From Streptomyces sp. NBC_01351 (GTDB lineage Bacteria > Actinomycetota > Actinomycetes > Streptomycetales > Streptomycetaceae): a stretch of DNA of 64,000 nucleotides. The notes below the pieces were generated by a model that searched no databases, was not told the DNA's origin, and saw only the letters and a program-made list of their open reading frames with translations. The translations under genes were made by a program, and so were the position numbers. The stretch spans positions 4,646,501-4,710,500 of the forward strand of contig NZ_CP108356.1 of assembly GCF_036237315.1 (NCBI RefSeq). The letters are read 5' to 3'. Positions 8,916 through 17,863 of the stretch are shown piece after piece; positions within the stretch are counted from its first letter, which is position 1; every line of letters begins with the position of its first letter.

Positions 8916-9881
8916 TTACGCGGGCTGCGGCTGCGCCCGGCGCAGTGCCCGGTGGACGCCCTCCGGGGTCAGTACGCCGACCAGCGCGCCGGAGTCCGGA
9001 TCCGTGACCCCGATCCGGCCCGAGTCCTCCTGGAGCAGGGCCGCGAGGGCCTCGCGCAGCGACGCGCCCAGCTCCACCGACGCCGCGACGGGAGCGTCGT
9101 CCCCGGCCGTCGTCAGGTCGGCCTTCTCCACCGAGGTGACCGCGAGCCGCTTGAGCCCCCGGTCGGCGCCGACGAAGGAGGCCACGTAGTCGGTGGCCGG
9201 GGCCCCGAGCACCTCCGCCGGGCGGGCGAACTGCTCGATGGCGCCCTGCCCGTAGACCGCGATGCGGTCACCGAGCCGGATCGCCTCCTCCAGATCGTGC
9301 GTGACGAGCAGGATCGTCTTGCGTACCGTGCGCTGGAGCGCCAGGAACTCGTTCTGCAGGCGCTCGCGCACCACCGGGTCCACCGCGCCGAAGGGCTCGT
9401 CCATCAGCAGCACCGGCGGATCAGCGGCGAGTGCGCGGGCCACGCCCACGCGCTGGCGCTGCCCGCCCGACAGCTGGTCCGGGTACCGGCCCCCGTACAC
9501 GGCCGGATCCAGACCCACCAGTTCGAGCAGCTCGGCCGCCCGCGCGCGGGCGGTGGCCTTCGGGGTGCCGAGCAGCAGGGGCACGGTCGCCGTGTTCTCC
9601 AGCACCGTCTTGTGGGGGAACAGCCCGACCTGCTGGATCACGTAGCCGATGCGGCGGCGCAACTCGACCGGATCCGCGGCGGCGATGTCCTCGCCGCCGA
9701 GCAGGATCCGGCCCGAGGTGGGCTCGATCAGCCGGTTGACCATCTTCATCGTGGTCGTCTTGCCGCAGCCGGAGGGGCCCACGAGCGTGACCAGCTCGCC
9801 CTCGGCGACCTCGAAGGACAGGTCCTCGACGGCCGTCGTCCCGTCGGGGTAGCGCTTGGTCACGTGCTCGAATCGGATCAC
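8916..9881 (-). CDS. osmoprotectant ABC transporter ATP-binding protein (OpuCA/ProV-like)
   Basis: This is the ATPase of a glycine-betaine/choline/carnitine type importer. The 321-residue protein has Walker A GPSGCGKTT, a Q-loop (YVIQQVG), the signature LSGGQRQRVGVARAL, Walker B VLLMDEPFGAVDP and a switch His in LLVTHDLEEA. A C-terminal CBS-like domain (about 245-318: DYVASFVGADRGLKRLAV onward) is typical of OpuCA, where it senses ionic strength or c-di-AMP. GTG at 9881 was chosen because the remaining upstream frame is the complement of the permease gene. It is divergent from its permease genes, 132 bp away. Confidence 0.92.
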   Translation of the reverse strand: MIRFEHVTKRYPDGTTAVEDLSFEVAEGELVTLVGPSGCGKTTTMKMVNRLIEPTSGRILLGGEDIAAADPVELRRRIGYVIQQVGLFPHKTVLENTATVPLLLGTPKATARARAAELLELVGLDPAVYGGRYPDQLSGGQRQRVGVARALAADPPVLLMDEPFGAVDPVVRERLQNEFLALQRTVRKTILLVTHDLEEAIRLGDRIAVYGQGAIEQFARPAEVLGAPATDYVASFVGADRGLKRLAVTSVEKADLTTAGDDAPVAASVELGASLREALAALLQEDSGRIGVTDPDSGALVGVLTPEGVHRALRRAQPQPA

Positions 9882-10013
9882 CCCGCCATCCTTCCCTACC
9901 GGGCCCACCGGTTTGTGAAGGGCGTGTTGCCCATGTGCGAAGGATTCCGGCCATCGCCGGTGCCGGGGGTTATGGTCGGTCCCACGTACGTTCGGTGACG
10001 GGGGGTGAGGGGA

Positions 10014-10706
10014 ATGGCCGGGCAGAACTGCCTGGTGGCGAACGACTGGATCTGCTGGGAGTACGTCTCCTCCCGCTCCCAGGAGCTCACCGACGCCACC
10101 CTCGAACACATCTGGATCACGGGCGCGTCGGTCCTCATCGGCCTGGCCGTGGCCCTGCCGCTCGCCCTGCTGGCCCGCCGCGGCCGCCGCTGGGCGGCGC
10201 CCGTGCTCGGCCTCACCACGCTGCTCTACACGGTCCCTTCGCTCGCCATGTTCTCCCTGCTGCTGCCGCTCTTCGGGCTGTCGGCGGCGCTGGTGGTGAC
10301 CGGGCTCGTGCTGTACTCGCTGACCATCCTGGTCCGCAACGCGCTGGCCGGCCTGGAGGCCGTGCCCGAGGAGGTACGGGAGGCCGCGCGCGGCATGGGG
10401 TACGGCCCGGGCCGGCTCCTGTGGCAGGTGGAACTCCCGCTCGCGCTGCCCGCGTTGCTGGCCGGCGTGCGGATCGCGACGGTGTCCACGGTGGCTCTGA
10501 CCACCGTCGGCTCCATCGTCGGCAAGGGCGGCCTCGGCAACCTCATCGCCCCGGCGGTGAACAGCTCCTTCAAGGCCCAGGTGCTCACCGCCTCCGTGCT
10601 GTGCGTGCTGCTCGCGCTCGTGGCCGACCTGCTGCTGCTCGGCGTGCAGCGGGTGCTCACGCCGTGGACCCGGGCCGGCCGCCGGACCGCGACCAAGGAG
10701 GCCTGA
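10014..10706 (+). CDS. osmoprotectant ABC transporter permease (OpuCB/ProW-like)
   Basis: A 230-residue inner-membrane permease with six predicted helices and the EAA loop (EEVREAARGMGYGPGRLLWQ) that docks onto the ATPase. GSIVGKGGLGNLI is the family's C-terminal signature. The ATG at 10014 follows a GGGGTGAGG ribosome site; an alternative start lies three codons upstream. The next permease gene begins one base after the stop, so the genes form an operon. It works with the divergent OpuCA ATPase, the second permease and the lipoprotein at 11426. Confidence 0.9.
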   Translation: MAGQNCLVANDWICWEYVSSRSQELTDATLEHIWITGASVLIGLAVALPLALLARRGRRWAAPVLGLTTLLYTVPSLAMFSLLLPLFGLSAALVVTGLVLYSLTILVRNALAGLEAVPEEVREAARGMGYGPGRLLWQVELPLALPALLAGVRIATVSTVALTTVGSIVGKGGLGNLIAPAVNSSFKAQVLTASVLCVLLALVADLLLLGVQRVLTPWTRAGRRTATKEA

Positions 10707-10707
10707 C

Positions 10708-11379
10708 GTGGCGATGGGTGTGGCGGGGGAGGCCTGGGGCTGGTTGGCGGACGACGCCAACTGGGCGGGGGAGAGCGGCATCTGGCACCGGCTCGGCGAG
10801 CACGTCTACGTCAGCGGGACCGCCCTCGGACTCGCCTGTGCGGTGGCGCTGCCCGTCGGCCTGTACCTCGGCCACCTCGGCAAGGGCGGCGCCCTCGCGG
10901 TGAACGTGTCGAACATCGGGCGGGCCGTGCCCGTCTTCGCGGTGCTGGCCCTGTTCATGGTCTCCCCGCTGCGCAACGCGGGCTACCTGCCGACGATCGC
11001 CGCGCTCGTGCTCTTCGCCGTGCCGCCGCTGCTGACGAACGCGTACGTCGGCATGCGCGAGGTGGACCGCGCGGTGGTGGAGGCCGCCCGGGGCATGGGC
11101 ATGTCCGGAGTCCAGCTCTTCTTCCGGGTCGAACTGCCGCTGGCGCGGGGGCTGGTGATGACCGGGCTGCGCTCCGGGGCCGTGCAGGTCGTCGCGACGG
11201 CCACGATCGCGGCGATGGTCGGCCAGGGCGGCCTCGGCCGGATCATCACGGCCGGCTTCAACACCTACAACACCGCGCAGGTCGTCGCGGGCGCGCTGCT
11301 GGTGGCGGCCCTCGCCCTGCTGGTGGAGGGAGCGCTGGTGGCCGCGGAGCGGCTGCTGCCGCGGACGGCCCCGCGCTGA
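10708..11379 (+). CDS. osmoprotectant ABC transporter permease, second subunit
   Basis: A 223-residue permease paralogous to the one before it. It has the EAA loop VVEAARGMGMSGVQLFFRVELPLA and the signature MVGQGGLGRIITAGF. GTG at 10708 lies directly after the previous stop, so the two permeases are probably translationally coupled and form a heterodimer. A short soluble N-terminus (AWGWLADDANWAGESGI) precedes the first helix. Confidence 0.9.
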   Translation: MAMGVAGEAWGWLADDANWAGESGIWHRLGEHVYVSGTALGLACAVALPVGLYLGHLGKGGALAVNVSNIGRAVPVFAVLALFMVSPLRNAGYLPTIAALVLFAVPPLLTNAYVGMREVDRAVVEAARGMGMSGVQLFFRVELPLARGLVMTGLRSGAVQVVATATIAAMVGQGGLGRIITAGFNTYNTAQVVAGALLVAALALLVEGALVAAERLLPRTAPR

Positions 11380-11425
11380 TCCCCGTACGCACACTTCTTT
11401 CCCACGCCTCGAACGGAGTCCACCC

Positions 11426-12412
11426 ATGAGCAAGACCACACGCGTCCTCGGCGCGTACCTGGGCGCCCTCGCGCTGACGGTGTCGCTGGCCGCGTGCGGC
11501 GGCGACAGCCTGGAGAAGAGCAAGGACGGCGGCGCCTCCTCCGCCGCGCCCGCCGCGGGCGGCGCCAAGGGCAGCCTCGTGATCGGCGCCGCCGGGTTCA
11601 CCGAGTCCAACGTGCTGGCCGAGCTGTACGCGCAGATCCTCAAGGACGCCGGCTACGGCACCTCGATCAAGACGGTCAACAACCGGGAGCTGTACGAGCC
11701 CTCGCTGGAGAAGGGCGAGATCGACGTCGTCCCGGAGTACGCGGCCACGCTCGCCGAGTTCCTCAACGCCAAGGTGAACGGCCCGAAGGCGCCGGAGGAG
11801 AAGCCGGTCGCGTCGAGCGACGTCACGGCGACCGTGGCGGGCCTGGAGAAGCTCGCGGGGCCGCTCGGCCTGAAGGCGCTGCCGGCCGGTTCGGCAGTCG
11901 ACCAGAACGCCTTCGCTGTGACCAAGGAATTCGCCCAGAAGAACAACCTGAAGACCCTTTCCGATCTCGGGAAGTCCGGCCTCAAGGTGAAGATCGCGGC
12001 GGGCGACGAATGCGCCGTCCGTCCCTTCTGCGCACCGGGGTTGACCACGACGTACGGAATTCAGGTTTCCGGTATTGACCCCAAGGGAGTCGGCACCCCG
12101 CAGGCCAAGCAGGCCGTCAAGGACGGCGCGGACCAGCTGGTGCTCACCACGACCACCGACGCCACGCTCGACGGCTACGGCCTGGTCCTGCTGGAGGACG
12201 ACAAGAAGCTCCAGAACGCCGACAACGTGCTGCCCGTGGTCAACGCGAAGGATGCCGGGACCCCGGAGGTCGCGGCCGCGCTCGACAAGCTGACCAAGGT
12301 CCTCACCACGGCCGACCTGATCGAGCTGAACCGCAAGGTCGACGCGGAGCGCGCCAAGCCGGCGGACGTCGCGAAGGCCTACCTGGAGTCCAAGGGACTT
12401 GTGAAGAAGTAA
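11426..12412 (+). CDS. osmoprotectant ABC transporter substrate-binding lipoprotein (OpuCC-like)
   Basis: A 328-residue lipoprotein. The signal peptide ends in the lipobox LAAC with the lipidated Cys24, and a Gly/Ala/Ser linker follows. The binding domain begins LVIGAAGFTESNVLAELYAQIL and contains KTVNNRELYEPSLEKGEIDVVPEYAATL, both characteristic of quaternary-ammonium binding proteins. It is the last gene of the permease operon, 46 bp after the second permease, and a strong hairpin follows at 12441. The substrate is probably glycine betaine or a related osmolyte. Confidence 0.92.
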   Translation: MSKTTRVLGAYLGALALTVSLAACGGDSLEKSKDGGASSAAPAAGGAKGSLVIGAAGFTESNVLAELYAQILKDAGYGTSIKTVNNRELYEPSLEKGEIDVVPEYAATLAEFLNAKVNGPKAPEEKPVASSDVTATVAGLEKLAGPLGLKALPAGSAVDQNAFAVTKEFAQKNNLKTLSDLGKSGLKVKIAAGDECAVRPFCAPGLTTTYGIQVSGIDPKGVGTPQAKQAVKDGADQLVLTTTTDATLDGYGLVLLEDDKKLQNADNVLPVVNAKDAGTPEVAAALDKLTKVLTTADLIELNRKVDAERAKPADVAKAYLESKGLVKK

Positions 12413-12440
12413 CAGTCACGCGGTATGCGCCGGAAATGAC

Positions 12441-12478
12441 GGGTAACCGCCTGGGAACAGTTTCCCGGGCGGGTACCC
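12441..12478 (+). terminator. strong hairpin terminator after the osmoprotectant operon
   Basis: Arms GGGTAACCGCCTGGGAA and TTTCCCGGGCGGGTACCC pair with two mismatches around a short loop. It lies 29 bp after the lipoprotein stop and 33 bp before the next start codon. No T-run follows. Confidence 0.8.
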
Positions 12479-12511
12479 CAATCGACCTCCACGTCTTGTA
12501 AATTTCAGGCC

Positions 12512-13555
12512 ATGCCCCGTGGACGCCACCGCAACCCCGAACCCCTGCACCGGCTGCTCACGCCGACGACCGTGGCCGGTGTGTCCGTCGCCGGCGCCGG
12601 CGTCGCCTGGCTGCTCGCGGAACCGCTGGCACTACGGCTGCTCGTGGCCCTCACGGCGGGCGCCGGAGTCGCCGGTGCGGTCGTCATGCGCGCCTGGGAC
12701 CGCTCGGCGGGCCGCCGCGTCGCGGAGCTCGCGCGCGAGCGGGTCAAGGACGAGTGGAAGACGGAAGAGCGAATAGCCGAGCTCGAATCCGACCTCGAAG
12801 AGGCCCGGGTGCTGCGCGGCAAGCTCGAAACCAAGCTGCGCGCCAAGCGGGTCGAACTCGCGGGGCTGCGCGGCGAGCACGCCGCGCTGCTGCGGCGGTA
12901 CGCGACCGCCGAGACCGAGCGGGCCAGCGCCCTGGAGGGCCGCCGGCTGCTCGCGATCGAGGCCGCCGGCCAGGCCCCGGCGCCCGCGCCGAAGGAACTG
13001 CCGCCCGTCACCGAGGAGCGCACCTCGGCGGGCGCGCCCACTGCGATCGGCTACGCCCGGGCCCACGCGGCCATGGTCGCGCTCGCCCGCAAGACGCCGT
13101 CCGGGCCCGAGCCGGAGCCCGAGCCGAAGAAGCAGACCCGCCCGGAGCTGCCCGCGGCCGAGAGCCGCGCCCGCCCGGCCGCGCTCCCCGCGCGCCGTCC
13201 CGCCGCGCCCGTGGCTCCGTACGCCTCCCAGCGGCGCCCGGCCTCCCGGGCCGAGGGCGGCTTCGACTTCTTCGGCGCCGCCAAGAACGCGGCGCAGGCC
13301 CGCGCGGCCATCGAGGCGGTCCAGAACGAGGACCTGGCCGACGTGGTCGGCGCGGAGGCCCTCGCGGTGCACGAGGCGGAGTCGGCGAAGGCCCCCGTAG
13401 CGGCGGTGCCCCGGGCGGTGGCCGCGGTTGAGACCGGGGCCGAGACCGCGGCCACTGCCGAGGAGACCCGGGCGGTGGGTGAGGTCATCGACCTGACGGC
13501 CCACGACGAGACCGAGCCGATCGACGTGGCCGGACTGCGCAGCGCCATCTCCTAG
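12512..13555 (+). CDS. hypothetical membrane-anchored coiled-coil protein
   Basis: A 347-residue protein that I cannot assign to a named family. Residues about 18-60 form two adjacent hydrophobic helices. A long charged helix follows (about 66-150, with WKTEERIAELESDLEEARVLRGKLETKLRAKR) that should form a coiled coil. The middle is Ala/Pro/Glu-rich and disordered. The C-terminus has a conserved-looking segment (GGFDFFGAAKNAAQARAAIEAVQNEDLADVVG) and ends with VIDLTAHDETEPIDVAGL. A scaffold role at the membrane is an inference from architecture only. The ATG at 12512 follows the operon terminator. Confidence 0.7.
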   Translation: MPRGRHRNPEPLHRLLTPTTVAGVSVAGAGVAWLLAEPLALRLLVALTAGAGVAGAVVMRAWDRSAGRRVAELARERVKDEWKTEERIAELESDLEEARVLRGKLETKLRAKRVELAGLRGEHAALLRRYATAETERASALEGRRLLAIEAAGQAPAPAPKELPPVTEERTSAGAPTAIGYARAHAAMVALARKTPSGPEPEPEPKKQTRPELPAAESRARPAALPARRPAAPVAPYASQRRPASRAEGGFDFFGAAKNAAQARAAIEAVQNEDLADVVGAEALAVHEAESAKAPVAAVPRAVAAVETGAETAATAEETRAVGEVIDLTAHDETEPIDVAGLRSAIS

Positions 13556-13720
13556 GCCGGCCGGGGGGTGCCGGCCCGGCCGGGTCCGGGCGCGCGCCGG
13601 GGCGTCTCCTCGGGCGTCGAACGGTTCGAGGGGTCGGTGGGCCGAGCCGTGGTTGCGTTCGACGCCCTGCGGGGACGCCCCACCGCACACCCGGCCCCGT
13701 CCGGTCCGGCGGGTGGTGCC

Positions 13721-15019
13721 CTAGCGCAGCGAGTCGAACCAGCGGGCCACCTGCGGGGCCGAGCGGATCGCCGTGGTGAAGTGGTCGGCGTCCGGCCCCT
13801 GGTCGACGATCCGCGCCCGGACCCCGTGGCGGGCCAGGTCGGCGGCGCAGGCGCGGGTGTTGGCGATCGGCACGTCGGTGTCGGCGGCGCCCGTGTAGAG
13901 GCGGACGGGCGCGGCCGGCTTCCAGTCGCAGGCGCCGTCGTTCGCCTTCAGTGCCGTACGCAGCTCCCCGCGCGGCGCGCGGATGTTCTCGTACCACTCC
14001 GGGGTGAGCAGCTCCTGCGGGGTCGCGGGCAGCGCGTTCACGATCTCCTCCTCCCGGTGGGTCCCGTCGAACAGGTCTTCCACAGCCTGTGCATAAGGTG
14101 CGCGGAACACCTCGGCCGGGTCCTTGTAGAGCGGGTGCAGCTTGTTCTGCGCGGTGAGGAAGTAGGAGAGGTAGAAGACGGCGGTGCGCGGGGCGACCCG
14201 GCCGTCGACGATGCCGGGGACCTCGGAGCCGGACAGGTCGTACGGCCCGGCCATCGGGGCCAGGGCGCGCAGCCGGAACCCGCTGCCGGGGCGGGAGAGT
14301 TCGCGGCCCAGGGCCATCGCCACCTGGCCGCCCTGCGAGAAGCCGGTGGCGTACACGTCGCGGGTGACGGTGCGGCCCAGCCGCTCCCCGGCGGTGCGGG
14401 CGGCCCGCAGCATGTCCACGGAGGCGGTGACGGAGGAGGCGGTGTCCACGTAGGGGTGCGGGCCGGGGCCGCCGCCGAGGCCGAGGTAGTCGGGGGCGGC
14501 GACGGCGCGGCCGGACGCGGCGTGCAGGTACGGGGTGAGCCGGTTGTAGCCGACCCCGCCCGAGGGGGCGTCGTCCCGGTGGGTGGTGGTGCCGTGGGTG
14601 TCGGAGACCAGGTCCAGCCGGCGCGGGCCGCCCTGTGGCAGTACGAGGAGCCCGGTGGCGGTGGTGGGGCGGCCCTGGGGGTCGACGGTGGCGTAGGTCA
14701 GCCGGTGCGCGGTGATCCCGTGGCGGACGGTGCCCGCGTCCGTGCCGAGGCCGGAGAGGTACGCGGCGACGCCGGCGCGGTCGAGGGAGCCGACCGGGGT
14801 CACGGAGAGCAGCGTGCCGCGCGGCGCGGTGCCGGAGAGCGCGGTGCCGGGGAACGCGCCGCCGGGGAGCGCGGTGTCGTGCGGCGCGGCCGCGGGTGCC
14901 GCCAGCGCCGCCGGGGCGGCGATCGCGCCGAGTACGGCCGTGAGGGCCACGGCGGCGGCCCCGCGCCGCAGCCACCGCTTCTCGGGCCGGCGCCGCGTCT
15001 GTATCCGTGTGTTCGTCAT
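13721..15019 (-). CDS. secreted alpha/beta-hydrolase of the LIP-type lipase family
   Basis: A 432-residue exported hydrolase. The signal peptide has an Arg-rich n-region (RRRPEKRWLRRG) and ends near AALA-AP at residue 40. The catalytic Ser228 lies in GFSQGG, an Asp at 380 or 382 lies in TGAADTDVP, and His413 lies in GPDADHFTT. The layout fits secreted triacylglycerol lipases (PF03583-like). Residues about 48-68 are a Gly/Ala/Pro/Thr run of imperfect repeats, the product of a GC-rich slipped repeat near 14815-14880. It is alone on its strand, and the substrate is not known. Confidence 0.8.
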   Translation of the reverse strand: MTNTRIQTRRRPEKRWLRRGAAAVALTAVLGAIAAPAALAAPAAAPHDTALPGGAFPGTALSGTAPRGTLLSVTPVGSLDRAGVAAYLSGLGTDAGTVRHGITAHRLTYATVDPQGRPTTATGLLVLPQGGPRRLDLVSDTHGTTTHRDDAPSGGVGYNRLTPYLHAASGRAVAAPDYLGLGGGPGPHPYVDTASSVTASVDMLRAARTAGERLGRTVTRDVYATGFSQGGQVAMALGRELSRPGSGFRLRALAPMAGPYDLSGSEVPGIVDGRVAPRTAVFYLSYFLTAQNKLHPLYKDPAEVFRAPYAQAVEDLFDGTHREEEIVNALPATPQELLTPEWYENIRAPRGELRTALKANDGACDWKPAAPVRLYTGAADTDVPIANTRACAADLARHGVRARIVDQGPDADHFTTAIRSAPQVARWFDSLR

Positions 15020-15115
15020 GGCCGGAACGCTACGGTCGGAGCGCGGGCCCCAACATCCGGGCGGCCCCCGCCCGTTGAGGGGGGTAACCCCCAGACGGGA
15101 GGGGCAGCGGGAGGG

Positions 15116-15454
15116 TCAGGGGAACGCCAGGACGAGCGCCACGGCCACGGCCTCCAGGGCCAGCTGGGCGCCGAGCGCGATCCGCGCCACCCGCACCGGC
15201 GACGAGGCGATCGCGAGGACGGCCGCCACCAGCACGGCGGCGAGCAGCCCGCCGAAGGCCTCGAAGGGGAAGGGCGTGCACTCGAAGTCGTTCACGAAGC
15301 ACCGGCCGCCCCTGTCGGTGGCCAGCAGCAGGAACTTCGCGACGAACAGCGCGGGCAGGAGCAGCACGAGGGCCAGGACGGCCCGGCCGCGGATCCGGAC
15401 CGTGGGCTCGGGCGGCGGCGGGGAGACGGTGGCGGGCTGCTGCTTCCAGGTCAT
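15116..15454 (-). CDS. small hypothetical membrane protein
   Basis: A 112-residue protein with hydrophobic segments at about 24-42, 68-84 and 92-110 and a Pro-rich cytosolic N-terminus. Two Cys in the first external loop (RGGRCFVNDFECTPFPFE) could form a disulfide. I do not recognise a family. The ATG at 15454 is the natural start. The region between this gene and the lipase (15020-15115) shows nothing else. Confidence 0.6.
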   Translation of the reverse strand: MTWKQQPATVSPPPPEPTVRIRGRAVLALVLLLPALFVAKFLLLATDRGGRCFVNDFECTPFPFEAFGGLLAAVLVAAVLAIASSPVRVARIALGAQLALEAVAVALVLAFP

Positions 15455-15544
15455 GCCCCCATCCTGTGCGACGGCCCGCCCCCGGGGACCCGCGCGGATA
15501 CTCAGCCCGCGCGGGCACCCGTACTCAAACCGGGTCGACCGTGC

Positions 15545-15760
15545 TCAGAACAGCGGGAGCTGCCCCGGGTGTTCCGACAGCACGAAGCCGTCCAGCACCG
15601 GCGCCGAGGCGCCCAGGACCACTCTGGCCCGTGACCCGGAACAGGACACCATGTCGCCGCGGCCCCGCCCGTCGGGAGGGTCGTGGCGGGCGATCCGGCC
15701 GGCGGTCACGGCGCAGTCGCGGCCGCAGGCGGGGCAGGCCCGGCGGGGGGAGTGGGACAT
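15545..15760 (-). CDS. small zinc-ribbon-like hypothetical protein
   Basis: A 71-residue protein beginning MSHSPRRACPACGRDC, a CPAC knuckle plus a third nearby Cys, with a fourth Cys at VSCSGSRARV. The four Cys suit a small zinc ribbon. The start at 15760 was preferred over a longer frame to 15790. It is followed 40 bp later by the N-acetyltransferase gene on the same strand. The role is unknown; similar short CPxC proteins are common in streptomycetes. Confidence 0.6.
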   Translation of the reverse strand: MSHSPRRACPACGRDCAVTAGRIARHDPPDGRGRGDMVSCSGSRARVVLGASAPVLDGFVLSEHPGQLPLF

Positions 15761-15800
15761 GGAGCCAAGTCTGCCCTGCCGCACCGACATCAGCCCGCCG

Positions 15801-16643
15801 TCAGCCCTGCCGGGAGGCGAGCCAAGCCTCGTGCGCCCGGTCCACCTTCGTCCACAGCTCCGCCCGGTCGGCGGGGGTCAGGTCGTCGAGCTCCCGCCCG
15901 AAGACGCCCGCCATCGCGTCGAAGAGCTCCTCGGGGCCGCCCAGTTCCCGCTCGACGGGCCCCTTGTCCGGGTCGATGCGGCTCAGCACCCGCCCCCGCA
16001 GGATGTCGATGCCCGCGGCGTCGCGGCGCAGCAGCGCAAGGGTCCGTATGAAGGGGGAGTCCGGCGCGGTCGACAGCCGCAGGTGCTCGTCGGCGAAGTC
16101 GGCCATCGTCGCCGGGGCGGAGCGGAAGTTCATGACGGGGAAGGGGCCGCCGGTGTTGTGGTAGGTCCAGCCCTGGTCGGCGCCGTCGAGCGGCTCCAGG
16201 CGGTAGAGGAACCCGCCCTGCTCGTAGCTGCCCTCGCGCAGCGGCAGCGGTTCGTGCGGGCCGTCGCCGAGCCCGACGTCGACGAGGTAGGCCTCGCCGT
16301 CGACGCGTACGGTCAGCGCGAGGTGGTTTCCGTTGATCTCCCGCACCTCGGGGTCCTCGTACACCCCGCCGACGTGCCGGGTGACGTCGTAGCCGAGCGA
16401 GTCGAGGAGCGCGGCGAAACCGCCGTTGAGGTGGAAGCAGTAGCCGCCCCGCCCGGCGCCGAAGCGGCCGGCCGACAGTTCGGGGTCTATGCCGGGCGGT
16501 CGGCCCAGATGGATCTCGACGTTCTCGTACGGCACGCGCTCGAGGTGGGCGCGCTGGAGGGCGAAGAGCCCCTCGACGGACGGGGTGTGGGGTCCGGTGA
16601 TGCCGAGTCGCCGAAGGTAGCCGGCGAATGTGCCAGTGGTCAT
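15801..16643 (-). CDS. nat: arylamine N-acetyltransferase
   Basis: It transfers acetyl from acetyl-CoA to arylamines and hydrazines. The 280-residue protein has the complete Cys-His-Asp triad: Cys69 in RGGYCFHLN, His107 in GNHLAL and Asp122 in VDVGLGD, the same numbering as in classical NAT enzymes. The N-terminal ERVPYENVEIHLG motif is also present. The ATG at 16643 is 46 bp from the orphan nuoD stop, and the two share a strand. In actinomycetes such enzymes act on xenobiotics or on amide formation in secondary metabolism. No cluster is adjacent here, so xenobiotic acetylation is likelier. Confidence 0.93.
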   Translation of the reverse strand: MTTGTFAGYLRRLGITGPHTPSVEGLFALQRAHLERVPYENVEIHLGRPPGIDPELSAGRFGAGRGGYCFHLNGGFAALLDSLGYDVTRHVGGVYEDPEVREINGNHLALTVRVDGEAYLVDVGLGDGPHEPLPLREGSYEQGGFLYRLEPLDGADQGWTYHNTGGPFPVMNFRSAPATMADFADEHLRLSTAPDSPFIRTLALLRRDAAGIDILRGRVLSRIDPDKGPVERELGGPEELFDAMAGVFGRELDDLTPADRAELWTKVDRAHEAWLASRQG

Positions 16644-16689
16644 GGGGCCACTCTAAGGGCCCCTCACCCCTTCAAGTCCGTTTATATGC

Positions 16690-17832
16690 CTACTTGTCGA
16701 TGTCGCCGACGACGAAGAACAGCGAGCCCAGGATCGACACCATGTCCGCGACGAGCTGCCCGGGCAGGAGCACCGCGAGCGCCTGGATGTTGTTGTACGA
16801 GGCGCTGCGCAGCTTCAGCCGGTACGGGGTCTTCTCGCCCTTCGAGACCAGGTAGTAGCCGTTGATGCCGAGGGGGTTCTCGGTCCAGGCGTACGTGGCC
16901 CCCTCGGGCGCCTTCAGCACCTTCGGCAGGCGCTGGTTGATCGGGCCGGGCGGCAGCTCCGCCATCCGGTCCAGGCAGGCCTCGGCGAGGTCGAGCGCGT
17001 TGTGGGTCTGGTCGAGGAGGACCTCGAAGCGGGCCAGACAGTCGCCCTCGGTGCGGGTGACGACCTTGAGGACGTCCTGGAGCTCGCCGTAGGCCAGGTA
17101 CGGCTCGTCGCGGCGCAGGTCGAAGTCGACGCCGGAGGCGCGGGCGATCGGGCCGGAGACCCCGTACGCGTGCACCGCCTCCTGGGACAGCACGCCGACG
17201 CCGCGCGTGCGGCCGCGGAAGATCTCGTTGCCGTGGACCAGCTTGTCGTAGACGTCCATCCGGGTACGGACGTCGGCGATGGCCTCGCGGGCCCGCCCGA
17301 GCCAGCCGGCCGGGAGGTCCTCCTTGAGGCCGCCGACGCGGTTGAACATGTAGTGCATGCGGCCGCCGGAGATCTCCTCCATGACGGCCTGGAGCTCCTC
17401 GCGCTCGCGGAACGCGTGGAAGATCGGGGTGATCCCGCCGAGCTCCAGCGGGTAGGAACCGAGGAACATCAGGTGGTTCAGCACCCGGTTCAGCTCGGCG
17501 AGGAGCGTGCGCATCCACACGGCCCGCTCGGGGACCTCCATGCCGAGCATCCGCTCGACGGCCATGACCACGCCGAGCTCGTTGGAGAACGCGGACAGCC
17601 AGTCGTGGCGGTTCGCGAGCATCACGATCTGCCGGTAGTCGCGGGCCTCGAAGAGCTTCTCCGCGCCGCGGTGCATGTAGCCGACCACCGGGTCGGCGCT
17701 GACGATCCGCTCCCCGTCGAGGACGAGGCGCAGGCGCAGCACGCCGTGCGTGGAAGGGTGCTGGGGCCCGATGTTGAGCACCATGTCGGTGCTCTCCGCC
17801 GCGCCGCCGATGCCGACCGTGGTCTCCGTCAT
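16690..17832 (-). CDS. orphan NADH-quinone oxidoreductase subunit D
   Basis: A 380-residue homologue of the 49-kDa subunit of complex I. It begins with the quinone-site motif [11 protein letters not shown] and includes [26 protein letters not shown], the VGGLKEDLP region, and a C-terminus ending [12 protein letters not shown], which keeps the terminal GDxD found in this subunit. Length and motifs suggest a functional protein, but no other nuo gene lies nearby. Streptomycetes are known to carry such an extra nuoD away from the main nuo operon. Whether it replaces the main subunit or serves another complex is unknown. Confidence 0.9.
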   Translation of the reverse strand: MTETTVGIGGAAESTDMVLNIGPQHPSTHGVLRLRLVLDGERIVSADPVVGYMHRGAEKLFEARDYRQIVMLANRHDWLSAFSNELGVVMAVERMLGMEVPERAVWMRTLLAELNRVLNHLMFLGSYPLELGGITPIFHAFREREELQAVMEEISGGRMHYMFNRVGGLKEDLPAGWLGRAREAIADVRTRMDVYDKLVHGNEIFRGRTRGVGVLSQEAVHAYGVSGPIARASGVDFDLRRDEPYLAYGELQDVLKVVTRTEGDCLARFEVLLDQTHNALDLAEACLDRMAELPPGPINQRLPKVLKAPEGATYAWTENPLGINGYYLVSKGEKTPYRLKLRSASYNNIQALAVLLPGQLVADMVSILGSLFFVVGDIDK

Positions 17833-17863
17833 GCGGGCATTGTCTCAGCCCTAGGGTGGAGGG

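Noticed and set aside
9882..10781. minus-strand extension of the OpuCA frame to 10781
   Set aside because: The extra 300 codons are the complement of the first permease gene and have no conserved content; the ATPase starts at the GTG at 9881.
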